Below, piece after piece: positions 16,915 to 25,932 of a DNA stretch of 31,124 nt. Where the stretch lies: contig ONXP01000050.1 of the NCBI GenBank assembly GCA_900321865.1, positions 1-31,124 of the forward strand, given 5' to 3'. The first letter of the stretch is position 1; each line of letters opens with the position of its first letter. The translations under genes and the position numbers were made by a program. Below the pieces are notes generated by a model. It saw only the letters and a program-made list of their open reading frames with translations. It was not told where the DNA came from and did no database searches. Source of the stretch: an uncultured Elusimicrobia bacterium. GTDB lineage: Bacteria; RUG730.

Positions 16915-18126
16915 ATGAATAAAAAAGATATGAAAAAAGTAGTTTTGGCATATTCTGGTGGGCTTGATACATCTGTTATAGTTCACTGGCTTAAAAAAAA
17001 TTATGGTGTTGAAGTTTTATGTTTTTCAGGAGATATGGGACAAGAAGAAAATTTATCAGCTTTAGAAAATAGAGCCTATGCTGCAGGTGCTAGTAAATTA
17101 ATAGTAGAAGATTTAAGGTCAGATTTTGCTAAAAATTATATAATGCCTAGTATGCAACTTCATGCTTTATATGAGGGGCAATATGATTTGGCTACAGCAT
17201 TAACAAGACCTTTAATAGCAGAAAGATTGGTAGATTTTGCTAAAAAAGAAAAAGCTGATACTATAGTTCATGGTTGCACTGGTAAGGGAAATGATCAGGT
17301 GAGATTTGAAACGACTATTCATGCATTAGATGCATCGTTAAATATTTTTGCTCCTGTGAGAGAATGGGAATTAAATACTAGAGAAAAAGAAGTGGAATAT
17401 GCTAAGGAAAACAAAATTCCTATAAATGTTGATAAAAAGAAAATTTATAGCATAGATAGAAGTTTGTGGGGAATAGCTGTAGAATGTGGAGTTTTGGAAG
17501 ATCCTTGGAATGAGCCTACGGATGATACATATATAACTGTTAAAAAATTAGAAGATGCTCCAGGTTCTCCTGAATATATAGAAATTACTTTTGAGAATGG
17601 GGTTCCTATCAAGCTTAATGATAAAAAATATGAATTAGTAGATTTAATTAAAGAATTAAATAAAATCGCTGGTCTTCACGGAGTAGGTAGAGTTGATATG
17701 ATTGAAAATAGGCTTATAGGTGTAAAATCTAGAGAAGTTTATGAAATGCCAGCGGCTACTGTTTTGATTAAGGCACATAAGGATTTAGAGAGTTTAGTTT
17801 TTGATAGAGAAATGATGCATTATAAAGAAGTTTTGTCTATAAAGTTTGCAGAAGTTGTTTATTATGGTTTGTGGTTTACTTCTCTTAGAGAATCAATAGT
17901 TGCATTTAACAATGCATCTCAAAAGTATGTTACTGGAACTGTTAGAATGAAATTATATAAAGGTAATGCTACAATAGTTGGTAGAAAATCAGAATATTCT
18001 CTTTATAAAAATGAATTGGTTACATATGCTGATGGAGATATTTTTGATCAGACTCTTTCAAAGGGTTTTTTGGATTTATGGAGTTTACCTTATAAAGTAG
18101 CAGGTCAGGTTAGAAAGAATAAATAA
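16915..18126 (+). CDS. argG: Argininosuccinate synthase
   Basis: ArgG condenses citrulline and aspartate using ATP. The 403-residue protein has the PP-loop 'LAYSGGLDTSV' (11-21), 'YEGQYDLATALTRPLIAE', 'VHGCTGKGNDQVRFE', 'PVREW', 'IDRSLWGIAVECGVLEDPW', 'GVGRVDMIENRLIGVKSRE' and 'VRMKLYKGNA', all hallmarks of the enzyme. It is separate from argB/argD at 5982-7959, so the arginine pathway is scattered. argH is not in the window. A weak GAAGG precedes the ATG. Confidence 0.97.
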   Translation: MNKKDMKKVVLAYSGGLDTSVIVHWLKKNYGVEVLCFSGDMGQEENLSALENRAYAAGASKLIVEDLRSDFAKNYIMPSMQLHALYEGQYDLATALTRPLIAERLVDFAKKEKADTIVHGCTGKGNDQVRFETTIHALDASLNIFAPVREWELNTREKEVEYAKENKIPINVDKKKIYSIDRSLWGIAVECGVLEDPWNEPTDDTYITVKKLEDAPGSPEYIEITFENGVPIKLNDKKYELVDLIKELNKIAGLHGVGRVDMIENRLIGVKSREVYEMPAATVLIKAHKDLESLVFDREMMHYKEVLSIKFAEVVYYGLWFTSLRESIVAFNNASQKYVTGTVRMKLYKGNATIVGRKSEYSLYKNELVTYADGDIFDQTLSKGFLDLWSLPYKVAGQVRKNK

Positions 18127-18159
18127 AAATATAATTAATAAAGATATTAGGAGTTTTTT

Positions 18160-18921
18160 ATGTCAAGAAGACCTTTTTTAGCTGGAAATTGGAAAATGAA
18201 TAAATTAGTTGGAGAGGCTGTAGATTTAGTAAAAGGAATAGTTGATGGAGTAAAAGGAATAATTGATAAAGATATTTTAGTTTGTCCACCTTTTACAGCA
18301 TTAAGTGAAGTTAGTAAGATAGTAAAAGGAACTAATGTAAATTTAGGGGCACAAAATTGTTCTTATAAAGATAGTGGAGCATATACTGGAGAAATATCTC
18401 CTAGTATGCTTTTAGATTTAGGTTGCAGTTATGTTATTTTGGGACATTCTGAAAGAAGAACATATTTTGGAGAAACGAACGAAATTATTAATGAAAAAGC
18501 TAAACTTGCTATTTCTAAAGGTCTTAAAATTGTTTATTGTGTTGGAGAGGTTCTAGAAGAAAGAAAAAATAATCAAACTTTTGATGTTATAAAAAAACAA
18601 TTAGATCAAGTTTTATATAATTTAGATTTAAACAGTGTAATAATAGCATATGAGCCTGTTTGGGCTATAGGTACAGGTTTAACAGCTTCTCCAGAACAGG
18701 CTGAGGAAGTACATTCTTTTATTAGAAAAACAGTTTCAAATATTGTCAAAGATGCTGGTAAAAATTTTGATGTAAATGATTTAGTTATATTGTATGGTGG
18801 GAGTGTAAAATCATCTAGCATAAAAGGGCTTATGGAATGTGAAGATGTAGATGGTGGTTTGATAGGTGGAGCAAGTTTAAAAGCAGAGGAATTTCTAAAT
18901 ATAATAAATAATGCTAAATAA
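18160..18921 (+). CDS. tpiA: Triosephosphate isomerase
   Basis: TpiA interconverts dihydroxyacetone phosphate and glyceraldehyde-3-phosphate in glycolysis. The 253-residue barrel shows Lys12 in 'GNWKMNK', the catalytic His96 in 'VILGHSERR', the catalytic Glu165 in 'AYEPVWAIGTG' and the phosphate loops 'LYGGSVKSSSI' and 'GLIGGASL'. AGGAG lies 8 bases before the ATG. No other glycolytic gene is alongside. It follows argG by 33 bases. Confidence 0.97.
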   Translation: MSRRPFLAGNWKMNKLVGEAVDLVKGIVDGVKGIIDKDILVCPPFTALSEVSKIVKGTNVNLGAQNCSYKDSGAYTGEISPSMLLDLGCSYVILGHSERRTYFGETNEIINEKAKLAISKGLKIVYCVGEVLEERKNNQTFDVIKKQLDQVLYNLDLNSVIIAYEPVWAIGTGLTASPEQAEEVHSFIRKTVSNIVKDAGKNFDVNDLVILYGGSVKSSSIKGLMECEDVDGGLIGGASLKAEEFLNIINNAK

Positions 18922-18938
18922 TTTTTTAAAGAGGATTT

Positions 18939-19292
18939 ATGTTTAAAAAAATTGGTTATTTTGTTAAACTTTCGATGTTATTTGTTTTTTGTTTATTTTT
19001 GTTTTTAAATTTATGTGCATTTGACAAAGATCTTTATAAACCAAAAGAAAAGATTTTTACACCGAATGGAGATAATATAAATGATACAATTTCTTTTCCT
19101 AATTTATCTCAGGAAAAAGATTTGATTATTAATATTTTCAATGTAAATGGGAAAAAAGTAAAAAAATTAATTTATCCATATATTTGGGATGGAAAGGATT
19201 CTTCTGGAAAATTATTAGATTCTGGAGTTTATGTATATCAGTTTAAAATTAATAGCGAATATGTTAGTGGTACAATAGTTTTAGCAAAATAA
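18939..19292 (+). CDS. Small exported protein made of a FlgD/T9SS-tail-like Ig domain
   Basis: The 117-residue protein has a signal peptide (about 1-27, Phe/Leu-rich, ending 'NLCA'). A single beta domain follows with 'FTPNGDNINDTISF' (40-53), 'INIFNVNGKKVKKL' (64-77) and 'WDGKDSSGKLLDSGVYVYQ' (83-101). This is the FlgD Ig-like / 'gliding motility-associated C-terminal' pattern usually found as the tail of much larger secreted or cell-surface proteins. Here it is nearly the whole mature protein. The next gene encodes a PorV/PorQ-like barrel, and PorV acts in T9SS export of proteins with related tails, which invites but does not prove a link. A GAGG precedes the ATG. Confidence 0.75.
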   Translation: MFKKIGYFVKLSMLFVFCLFLFLNLCAFDKDLYKPKEKIFTPNGDNINDTISFPNLSQEKDLIINIFNVNGKKVKKLIYPYIWDGKDSSGKLLDSGVYVYQFKINSEYVSGTIVLAK

Positions 19293-19314
19293 AATAAACA
19301 TGGAGTTTAATTGT

Positions 19315-21006
19315 ATGTCTTTTAAGCGAAATAATAATTTTTTTAATTTCAAAATATTTTTGATAATATTTTTTTTGTTGAATTTTATAGGTTTTAATTT
19401 GTTTGCTGCATTTGATTCTTACAAATATAGATCTCAAAATACTAGAGCAAGAGGAATGGGAGCTAGTTATACTGCGGTTTCTGGTGATGCTGGATCTATG
19501 TTTTATAATAATGCAGGATTAGCTTTTTTGCAAAATCCAGAATTATATCTATCTTATGCTAAAATTTTAGAAGGATTAGATGAAGATTTATACTCTGGTT
19601 ATTCGTCTCTTGCAATACCTCTTAAAAATATAGGGACATTTGGACTGTCTTATAATAAATTTAATGCGGATATTTATAATGAAAGTGTTTTTAATTTTTC
19701 TTATGCAAGGAAAATATTTAGTAATTTTTCTTTTGGTGTAGGTGGATATTTATTAGAGCATTCATATGATTTAGAAGGAAATATGAAAAATGATCCTTTG
19801 TTTAAAGATGGTGATAAGGCTGACGGATATTCTGTAAATTTTGGACTTATGTATGAATTGAATAAGTATTTTACTTTAGGTTTTTCTGGTTTTAATCTCA
19901 ATAGACCAGATGTTGGCATAAAAAATAAAGATATCGTTTATGATGAATACGCTTTAGGATTTGCCTTTAAGTATGATACACTTTTAATACCTATTGATTT
20001 GTTTTATAGAAATCAAGATTATGGTACCGATAAGGAAAAACTTTTTGCTTCTATTGGTGTAGAAAAATTTCTTACTAAAAGTTTTGCGATTAGGCTAGGT
20101 TTAAATGATTATGAATATTCTGTTGGATTTTCTTTATTAAAATCTGAGATTTTTAATAAATTAAATTTAGGAATAGATTATTCTTTTTCTTTGCCTAAAT
20201 ATATCAATGATAATCTATTGACACATCAGCTTTCTTTATCTTTTAAGTTTGGAGATTTAGTTAATAACAATAATGATAAGAACGAAGTTCTAAGCAAAAA
20301 AGCAGGAATTCATCCTAAGTTTAAATTAAGAGCGGGTGTTGATAAGGAAAAGGAAATTTTAGAGCTTTTATTTGACGAAATAATAGTGTATAGATTTTAT
20401 GGTGAAAATATGGAAGTTTTAAAAGAAAAAGCAAAAGTTCTTGCAAAGTCTCTTTCATATATAATGTCAAATGAAGTTATAAAAGATGAGGATTTCTTTG
20501 TAATTAAAGAAAATGATAGTACTTATGTTAGTATCAAAAATTTATTAAAAATTCCTGTTATAAAACTTTCAGATAATTCTGATATAGAAAAAGATGTTGA
20601 TGTTTTGTTGAATAAACTTAAATATATTTTAGTTTATGATTGGAATAAAAATCAACCAATAACTAATATTAGTAGAAGAATAAAGGTAAAAAAAGGCATA
20701 ACTCTGTCAGGAGAAATAGGAATTATTTTTATAGATAATGAACCGATTTTTAATATTTATACTGGACATAAAGGAAAAGGAGTATACGAGACAGCGATAC
20801 ATTTTGCTAGTATAATTAATAGATATTTAAGGCTTTCAAATCATAGAAATGTTTCTGTTTATTTAGATAGAAAAAATGAAAAAACTATATTTCTTGACAA
20901 ACAAAAATTATTTAATGTATCTAAGGATGCAGAATTTTTAAGAGTTAATCCTAACAATTTAGCTAAGGAATATTTAAAAAAATTAAGAACTGTTTTTGAA
21001 AAATAA
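19315..21006 (+). CDS. PorV/PorQ-type outer-membrane barrel with a duplicated C-terminal domain
   Basis: The 563-residue protein has a signal peptide ending near 'NLFA'. An N-terminal barrel region (to ~325) begins with 'RSQNTRARGMGASYTAVSGDAG' and 'MFYNNAGLAFLQNPELYLSYA', the PorV/PorQ (UPF0164-like) signature, and continues with alternating beta strands. The remaining ~230 residues show two units of similar shape: 'IIVYRFYG...KAKVLAKSLSYI...YVSIKNLLKIPVIKLSD...LNKLKYIL' and 'PIFNIYTG...AIHFASIINRYL...IFLDKQKLFNVSKDAEF...LKKLRTVF'. I chose the ATG at 19315 because GGAG lies 9 bases before it; an ATG at 19300 has no ribosome site. It follows the FlgD-like gene. Confidence 0.72.
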   Translation: MSFKRNNNFFNFKIFLIIFFLLNFIGFNLFAAFDSYKYRSQNTRARGMGASYTAVSGDAGSMFYNNAGLAFLQNPELYLSYAKILEGLDEDLYSGYSSLAIPLKNIGTFGLSYNKFNADIYNESVFNFSYARKIFSNFSFGVGGYLLEHSYDLEGNMKNDPLFKDGDKADGYSVNFGLMYELNKYFTLGFSGFNLNRPDVGIKNKDIVYDEYALGFAFKYDTLLIPIDLFYRNQDYGTDKEKLFASIGVEKFLTKSFAIRLGLNDYEYSVGFSLLKSEIFNKLNLGIDYSFSLPKYINDNLLTHQLSLSFKFGDLVNNNNDKNEVLSKKAGIHPKFKLRAGVDKEKEILELLFDEIIVYRFYGENMEVLKEKAKVLAKSLSYIMSNEVIKDEDFFVIKENDSTYVSIKNLLKIPVIKLSDNSDIEKDVDVLLNKLKYILVYDWNKNQPITNISRRIKVKKGITLSGEIGIIFIDNEPIFNIYTGHKGKGVYETAIHFASIINRYLRLSNHRNVSVYLDRKNEKTIFLDKQKLFNVSKDAEFLRVNPNNLAKEYLKKLRTVFEK

Positions 21007-21011
21007 TTTTT

Positions 21012-21632
21012 ATGAAGATTTTACAAAATTCAGATTTTTTAGAAATAGCAGAAAGAATAGAAAATGGACAAATAGGCATTTTGCCTACAGATACAGTTTA
21101 TGGAATAGTTGGAGTTTGTTCTAGTTCTAAAATCGATCTAAGAAATAAAATTTATGATATAAAAAAAAGAAATTTGCAAAAAAAGTTGGTATTACAAATT
21201 GGATTAAAATATAACATTTTGGATATTATAGAAAATTTAGATTTTAGGGTAGAAAAAATAATAAAGACTTTTTTCCCTGGATCTTTAACTATAATTTTAA
21301 AAGTAAATAAAAATTTTAAATCTGTTTATAAATGGGAAGAAGATACTGTAGGACTTAGAATTCCTAAAAATGAATTATTGCTAAAAATTTTAGATATTAT
21401 AAAAAAGCCTTTATTTGTTACTTCTGCTAATATTTCTGGAGATGCTAAAATTTATGATTTTAAAAAACTATTAGATGTTTTTTCTGAAACAGTCGATTTT
21501 ATCGTAGAAGAAACAGATGAAAAGTCAGGAGTTCCGTCGACTATTATTGATTTGTCAAATAACGATATAAAATTTTTAAGAGAAGGGGAAATTACTAAAC
21601 AAAAAATTTTAGATATATGGACGAGTGAATAA
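21012..21632 (+). CDS. tsaC: Threonylcarbamoyl-AMP synthase (Sua5/YciO/YrdC family)
   Basis: This 206-residue protein makes threonylcarbamoyl-AMP for the t6A37 modification of tRNAs reading ANN codons. Motifs include 'ILPTDTVYGIVG' (about 25-36), 'IYDIKKRNLQKKLVLQIG', 'FFPGSLTIILK', 'VGLRIPKN', 'FVTSANISGD' and 'GVPSTIIDLSNN', with the end 'KFLREGEI'. It is the short TsaC form without the Sua5 extra domain. Its stop overlaps the polA start (TAATG), so the two are probably coupled. Confidence 0.92.
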   Translation: MKILQNSDFLEIAERIENGQIGILPTDTVYGIVGVCSSSKIDLRNKIYDIKKRNLQKKLVLQIGLKYNILDIIENLDFRVEKIIKTFFPGSLTIILKVNKNFKSVYKWEEDTVGLRIPKNELLLKILDIIKKPLFVTSANISGDAKIYDFKKLLDVFSETVDFIVEETDEKSGVPSTIIDLSNNDIKFLREGEITKQKILDIWTSE

Positions 21633-24232
21633 TGAGGCAAATACATTCTCAAATGGATTTTTTTGATCCTAAAAATGATTATAAAAAAAATAGAATTTTT
21701 TTTATAGTAGATGGGAATGCTTATGTTTATAAATCTTATTATGCTCTTCAAGATTTAAAGAATTCTAAAGGTTTAAATATTAATGCTATTTATATATTTT
21801 TTAGAACTGTAATAAAACTTTTCAATTTTATTGTAGATAAAGAGTATTTTGCTCCTCATCTTTGTTTCGCTTTTGATGTTGGAAAAGAGAACTTTAGAAC
21901 TAAAATTTATAAAGATTATAAGTCCAATAGAAAGAAAATGCCTCCAGATTTATTTGAGCAGTTTAAGATTATTAAAGATATTTTAAAAGACTTTGGTTTT
22001 TTATGCTGTGAAATTCCTGGATATGAGGGCGATGATGTTATAGCTAGTCTAACCGAGAAAATTTTACAAATAGATTCTGAAAGTGAAATTTTTATATTAA
22101 CTTATGATAAAGATTTGATTCAATTAATTAGTTCTAATGTAAAAATTTTTCAATTTCCTGATAAAATTATAGATGCTCAATTTGTTAAACAAAAGTATGG
22201 TTTTTCTGCTCAAAAAATTGTAGATTTTTTAGCACTTTGTGGAGATAATATTGATAATATTAAAGGGGTTAGTGGAATAGGCAAAAAGATTGCTAAAGAT
22301 CTTTTAGATGAATATAGTTCTTTAGATTATATATTGGAAAATATAAATTCTATAAATCCAAAATATAAGAATAAAATTTTAGAAAATCTTGATAATTTAG
22401 AATTAAACTTAGAATGTATAAAATTAAAAAAAAATTTACATATTGATATAGACTTTAAAAATATGCAATTCTACAATATATTCCAAGATAAAATATTTCT
22501 AAAAGTTTTAAAAAAATTTCAAGATCTAGAAATGATATCCATAATTAAGAGTTTGAAAAATTTGTGGGAAAAGGTAGAAGGAGTTTTTCCTAAAAGTTTT
22601 GAAGAGTCTAAAATTGAAGAAATTAGTACTAATTTTATAAATAAAGAATTAGAAACTAAAAAAAATAATCGAGAAAAAGTAAATTTGTTTGATTGTTTTT
22701 TATCATTTTTTCATAAAGATAGTTGGTTTGTTTATGATTATATTCGTTTAAAGTATTTTAAGATAAATATAAATTTATCAAAATCTGATCAAGAACAATT
22801 TTTAGAAAATTTTCAATTTTATTTTGATTTTACAAAAGATATTCAGGACAGAATAGTATTGACAGATAATTGTAAAAATCTCTTTAACCTTTTACATTAT
22901 AATAATATTAATTTTAATTTTAAAGATTTTTTATTTTTTGATATTACATTTTTTAGATATTTATTAAATCTTAAAATGTTTGATATGGATGAAATAAAAG
23001 ACATTTTATCAAATCTAGGAAAACAACATTTTTATGCTCAGTCTTTAGAGCAATTAAAAGAAAAAAATCTTTTACGTTTTTATGATTTTAATATTCATTT
23101 TGCAAGTATTGTTTCTAATATAGAACAAAATTTTATAAAAATAGATCCTGTTTATTTAATCTCACTAAAAGATAAATTATTAAAATATATTGCAAATTTA
23201 GTATATACAATTTTTGATATTGTTGGATTTAATTTTGATATAAATTCTGATAAACAAATAATTAACATTTTGAAAAATAAATTTGATTTAGATGTTGAAA
23301 ACATAAAAAATTTAAATGAATGTAATTTGATTAATATTTATGCTGAATGTAATGATATTTTACCTTTGTATTTTTTAGAATATAAAAATAATTTAAAGTT
23401 AATTTTAAAAATAATTAACCCATTTTTGTCAGAAAATAGATATTTTATAAAAATATTTTTTGAAAATAAAAATAATGTTTTAGAATATCAAGAGAATTTT
23501 GATATAGATTTTTCCAAGCTTTATTTAAAAAATAAAAATTTAGTGAAAAAAGTATTTATTTCTGAAAAAAATTATTCTTTTTTAGTTATTAATTTTAAAT
23601 TTTTGGAGTCATACATTTTAAATTTTTTTGTAAAAGATGAAAAATTAAAAAATTTTTTGTTTGATAATAATATTTTATTAGAATCTAGTTTATTTGAAGG
23701 TTTTTGTATAGAAAAAGAAAAATTTATAAATGAAATATTTTATGATAATATTGACGAACTTGTTTATGATTTTAGGATGAAAAAAGATATTTTATTAAAA
23801 TTAAAAGACAGTATTTTTCGAGTTTTTCCAAAAGTTTCATTATTTTATAAAAATTTTAAACTAGAAGATTTTAAAAATAAAAAAACTATGTTTAATAATA
23901 AATTTATTTTTAATAAAGATGATATTTCACAAAACTCCATAACAAAATTTATCAAATTTAACATTTCTGACATTTTTAAGAGAATTTTATTTGAATTATC
24001 AAAGAATATTTCTATAAAAAATTTTAAAATTCTTTATTTTTCTGAGAATAAAATTTTAACCACTTGTTTAGATAAAGATTTAGATATTGTAATTCAAGAT
24101 ATTGAAAATATTTTAGAAAAAATTTTTGCTTTTTACATTCCAATTAATTTTGATATAGAGATTGGAAAAAATTATGGCGAAATGAAAAAAATAGATATAA
24201 AAAAAAGGGTTTTTACGGAGAATTTAATTTGA
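21632..24232 (+). CDS. polA: DNA polymerase I homologue: conserved 5'-3' nuclease, degenerate polymerase domain
   Basis: The 866-residue protein has PolA length. Residues ~20-290 are a clear 5'-3' (flap) nuclease: 'FIVDGNAYVYKSYYAL' (24-39), 'CFAFD' (78-82), 'YEGDDVIASL' (131-140), 'TYDKDLIQLI' (157-166), 'GDNIDNIKGVSGIGKKIAKDLL' (204-225). Residues ~350-480 match the position of the 3'-5' exonuclease domain but lack its acidic motifs, which is common in bacterial PolA. The polymerase region (~490-855) is still alignable ('FDINSDKQIINILKNKF', 'DIFKRILFELSKN', 'IPINFDIEIGKNYGEM'), but motif A reads 'VINFKFLES' (Asp to Asn654, Glu659 kept), motif B with its RR..K......YG pattern is absent, and motif C reads 'YFSENKIL', with Ser804-Glu805-Asn806 for His-Asp-Glu. 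The frame is open throughout. It overlaps tsaC and the next gene. Confidence 0.88.
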   Translation: MRQIHSQMDFFDPKNDYKKNRIFFIVDGNAYVYKSYYALQDLKNSKGLNINAIYIFFRTVIKLFNFIVDKEYFAPHLCFAFDVGKENFRTKIYKDYKSNRKKMPPDLFEQFKIIKDILKDFGFLCCEIPGYEGDDVIASLTEKILQIDSESEIFILTYDKDLIQLISSNVKIFQFPDKIIDAQFVKQKYGFSAQKIVDFLALCGDNIDNIKGVSGIGKKIAKDLLDEYSSLDYILENINSINPKYKNKILENLDNLELNLECIKLKKNLHIDIDFKNMQFYNIFQDKIFLKVLKKFQDLEMISIIKSLKNLWEKVEGVFPKSFEESKIEEISTNFINKELETKKNNREKVNLFDCFLSFFHKDSWFVYDYIRLKYFKININLSKSDQEQFLENFQFYFDFTKDIQDRIVLTDNCKNLFNLLHYNNINFNFKDFLFFDITFFRYLLNLKMFDMDEIKDILSNLGKQHFYAQSLEQLKEKNLLRFYDFNIHFASIVSNIEQNFIKIDPVYLISLKDKLLKYIANLVYTIFDIVGFNFDINSDKQIINILKNKFDLDVENIKNLNECNLINIYAECNDILPLYFLEYKNNLKLILKIINPFLSENRYFIKIFFENKNNVLEYQENFDIDFSKLYLKNKNLVKKVFISEKNYSFLVINFKFLESYILNFFVKDEKLKNFLFDNNILLESSLFEGFCIEKEKFINEIFYDNIDELVYDFRMKKDILLKLKDSIFRVFPKVSLFYKNFKLEDFKNKKTMFNNKFIFNKDDISQNSITKFIKFNISDIFKRILFELSKNISIKNFKILYFSENKILTTCLDKDLDIVIQDIENILEKIFAFYIPINFDIEIGKNYGEMKKIDIKKRVFTENLI

Positions 24233-25932
24233 ATAACTTAAAAGATATATTTTTTGGCTTATTTGGAGGTCTAGCTTTATTTATATTTGGGATGAAATAT
24301 TTATCAGATGGATTACAAAAAATAGCTAGCAATAAATTAAAATTTGTAATGACTAAAATTACAAATAATCATTTTTTGGGAATATTGATAGGAGCTTTTG
24401 TCACAGCTGTGGTGCAATCTAGTGGACTTATTACAATAATTTTAATAGGGTTTATAGATTCTGGGATTTTAACCTTTACCCAGAGCATTAGTATTTTACT
24501 TGGTGCAAATATAGGAACGACAATAACAGCTCAAATAATAGCTTTTAATATTTCGGAATATGCTTTGCCTATGATAGCTGTTGGGATGCTGGTTATATTA
24601 ATTTTTAAAAAAGAAAAATTTAAATTTTTAGGGCAGGTTTTATTTTCTATAGGAATTTTATTTTTAGGTTTAAAATTTATGTCAGACATTGTAGAAGTAT
24701 TAAAAAATATTTCTGCTATCAATAATTATTCAATCATTTTATCAAAAAATCCTTTTTTGGGAATAATTTTAGGGATAATAATGACAGGAATTTTGCAATC
24801 TAGTAGTGTATCTATTGGAATTTTAATAGCATTTGCATCTTCTGGATTGATAGATTTAAAAACTTCAATGTATGTTCTTTTAGGGGATAATATAGGCTCG
24901 ACTTTTACAGCTTGGATCTCCAGCATTGGAGGGAATATAGAAGCAAAAAGGCTTTCACTTTTTCATACTTTGTCAAAGGTTGTAGGGACTATATATTTTT
25001 ATTTTTTTATTATGTCTGGATTGTACGAAAAATTTATAAATTTTTTAACTCCTGTGAATGTAGACTTAGTTACAATTCCTAGATATATAGCCAATGCTCA
25101 TACACTTTTTAATATAATTAATGCTTTACTTTTTTATCCTTTTATTGAAAAAATTGTTATTATTATTGAAAAAATTATGCCAAACAAAAAAAATAAATAT
25201 TTATCAAATTCTGTAAAATATTTACAATCTTCACTTTTGGACACACCAGAGCTAGCTTTTAATTCTTCTAAAAAAGAAATTTCAGAAATGTCAAAAATGA
25301 CGACTGAAATTTTAAAAATCACTTTTAAAGGCTTTTTAGAAAAAGATATTTATACTTTGAAAAAAATTTATAATAAAGAAAATGAAGTAGATAAATTGCA
25401 ACACGATATTACTCTGTATTTGTCAAGAATAACAAACGAAAGAATGACAAGGGATATTTCTAGTTCTCTGCCAGTTTTGATACATTCTATAAATGATATT
25501 GAGAGAATTTCGGATCATGCGGTAAATATAGTAGAAATAACAGAAAAAATGTTAGAAAATAAAATAAAATTTTCTGATGAAGCTATGTTCGATTTAAAAA
25601 AAGTTTTTGATATTATAAATCTTATGTCAGAAAAAATAGATAAAGTTTTGGAAAGTTTTGGGTTTACGGAAATAAATATTTTGGAAGTAAAAGATATTTT
25701 AAATTTAGAAAAGACCTTAGATAAAATTCATAAAGAGCTTTTTGATAGTCAAACGAAAAGAATAGTAGATCTAAAATGTTCGCCTGAGGCTTCTATACTT
25801 TTTATTGATATAATGAATAACCTGGAAAGGATAGGGGATCATTTAGAAAATATTGCAGAGGCAGCTATCAATAATTTTTCTTTAAATGATATTAATAATA
25901 AACTTAAAAAAAACACTTTTGTGGGGGAATAA
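24229..25932 (+). CDS. Na+/phosphate cotransporter with PhoU-like domain (NptA/YjbB family)
   Basis: The 567-residue membrane protein starts with TTG, overlapping the polA stop by 4 bases. The N-terminal ~310 residues hold two inverted Na/Pi-cotransporter repeats, each with the QSS motif (63-65 in 'AVVQSSGLITIIL' and 190-192 in 'GILQSSSVSIGIL') followed by 'LLGANIGTTITAQ' and 'LLGDNIGSTFTAW'. A PhoU-like helical domain (about 340-550, with 'INDIERISDHAVNIVEI' and 'MNNLERIGDHLENIAEAA') follows. The family takes up phosphate or exports it; the direction cannot be told from sequence. The PhoU-like part usually regulates transport. Downstream, the SPT-like gene follows directly. Confidence 0.92.
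   Translation: MNNLKDIFFGLFGGLALFIFGMKYLSDGLQKIASNKLKFVMTKITNNHFLGILIGAFVTAVVQSSGLITIILIGFIDSGILTFTQSISILLGANIGTTITAQIIAFNISEYALPMIAVGMLVILIFKKEKFKFLGQVLFSIGILFLGLKFMSDIVEVLKNISAINNYSIILSKNPFLGIILGIIMTGILQSSSVSIGILIAFASSGLIDLKTSMYVLLGDNIGSTFTAWISSIGGNIEAKRLSLFHTLSKVVGTIYFYFFIMSGLYEKFINFLTPVNVDLVTIPRYIANAHTLFNIINALLFYPFIEKIVIIIEKIMPNKKNKYLSNSVKYLQSSLLDTPELAFNSSKKEISEMSKMTTEILKITFKGFLEKDIYTLKKIYNKENEVDKLQHDITLYLSRITNERMTRDISSSLPVLIHSINDIERISDHAVNIVEITEKMLENKIKFSDEAMFDLKKVFDIINLMSEKIDKVLESFGFTEINILEVKDILNLEKTLDKIHKELFDSQTKRIVDLKCSPEASILFIDIMNNLERIGDHLENIAEAAINNFSLNDINNKLKKNTFVGE

Noticed and set aside
21632-24232. polA as a frameshifted pseudogene
   Set aside because: The frame is continuous from start to stop for 866 codons and the nuclease half is well conserved; only the polymerase catalytic residues are missing.
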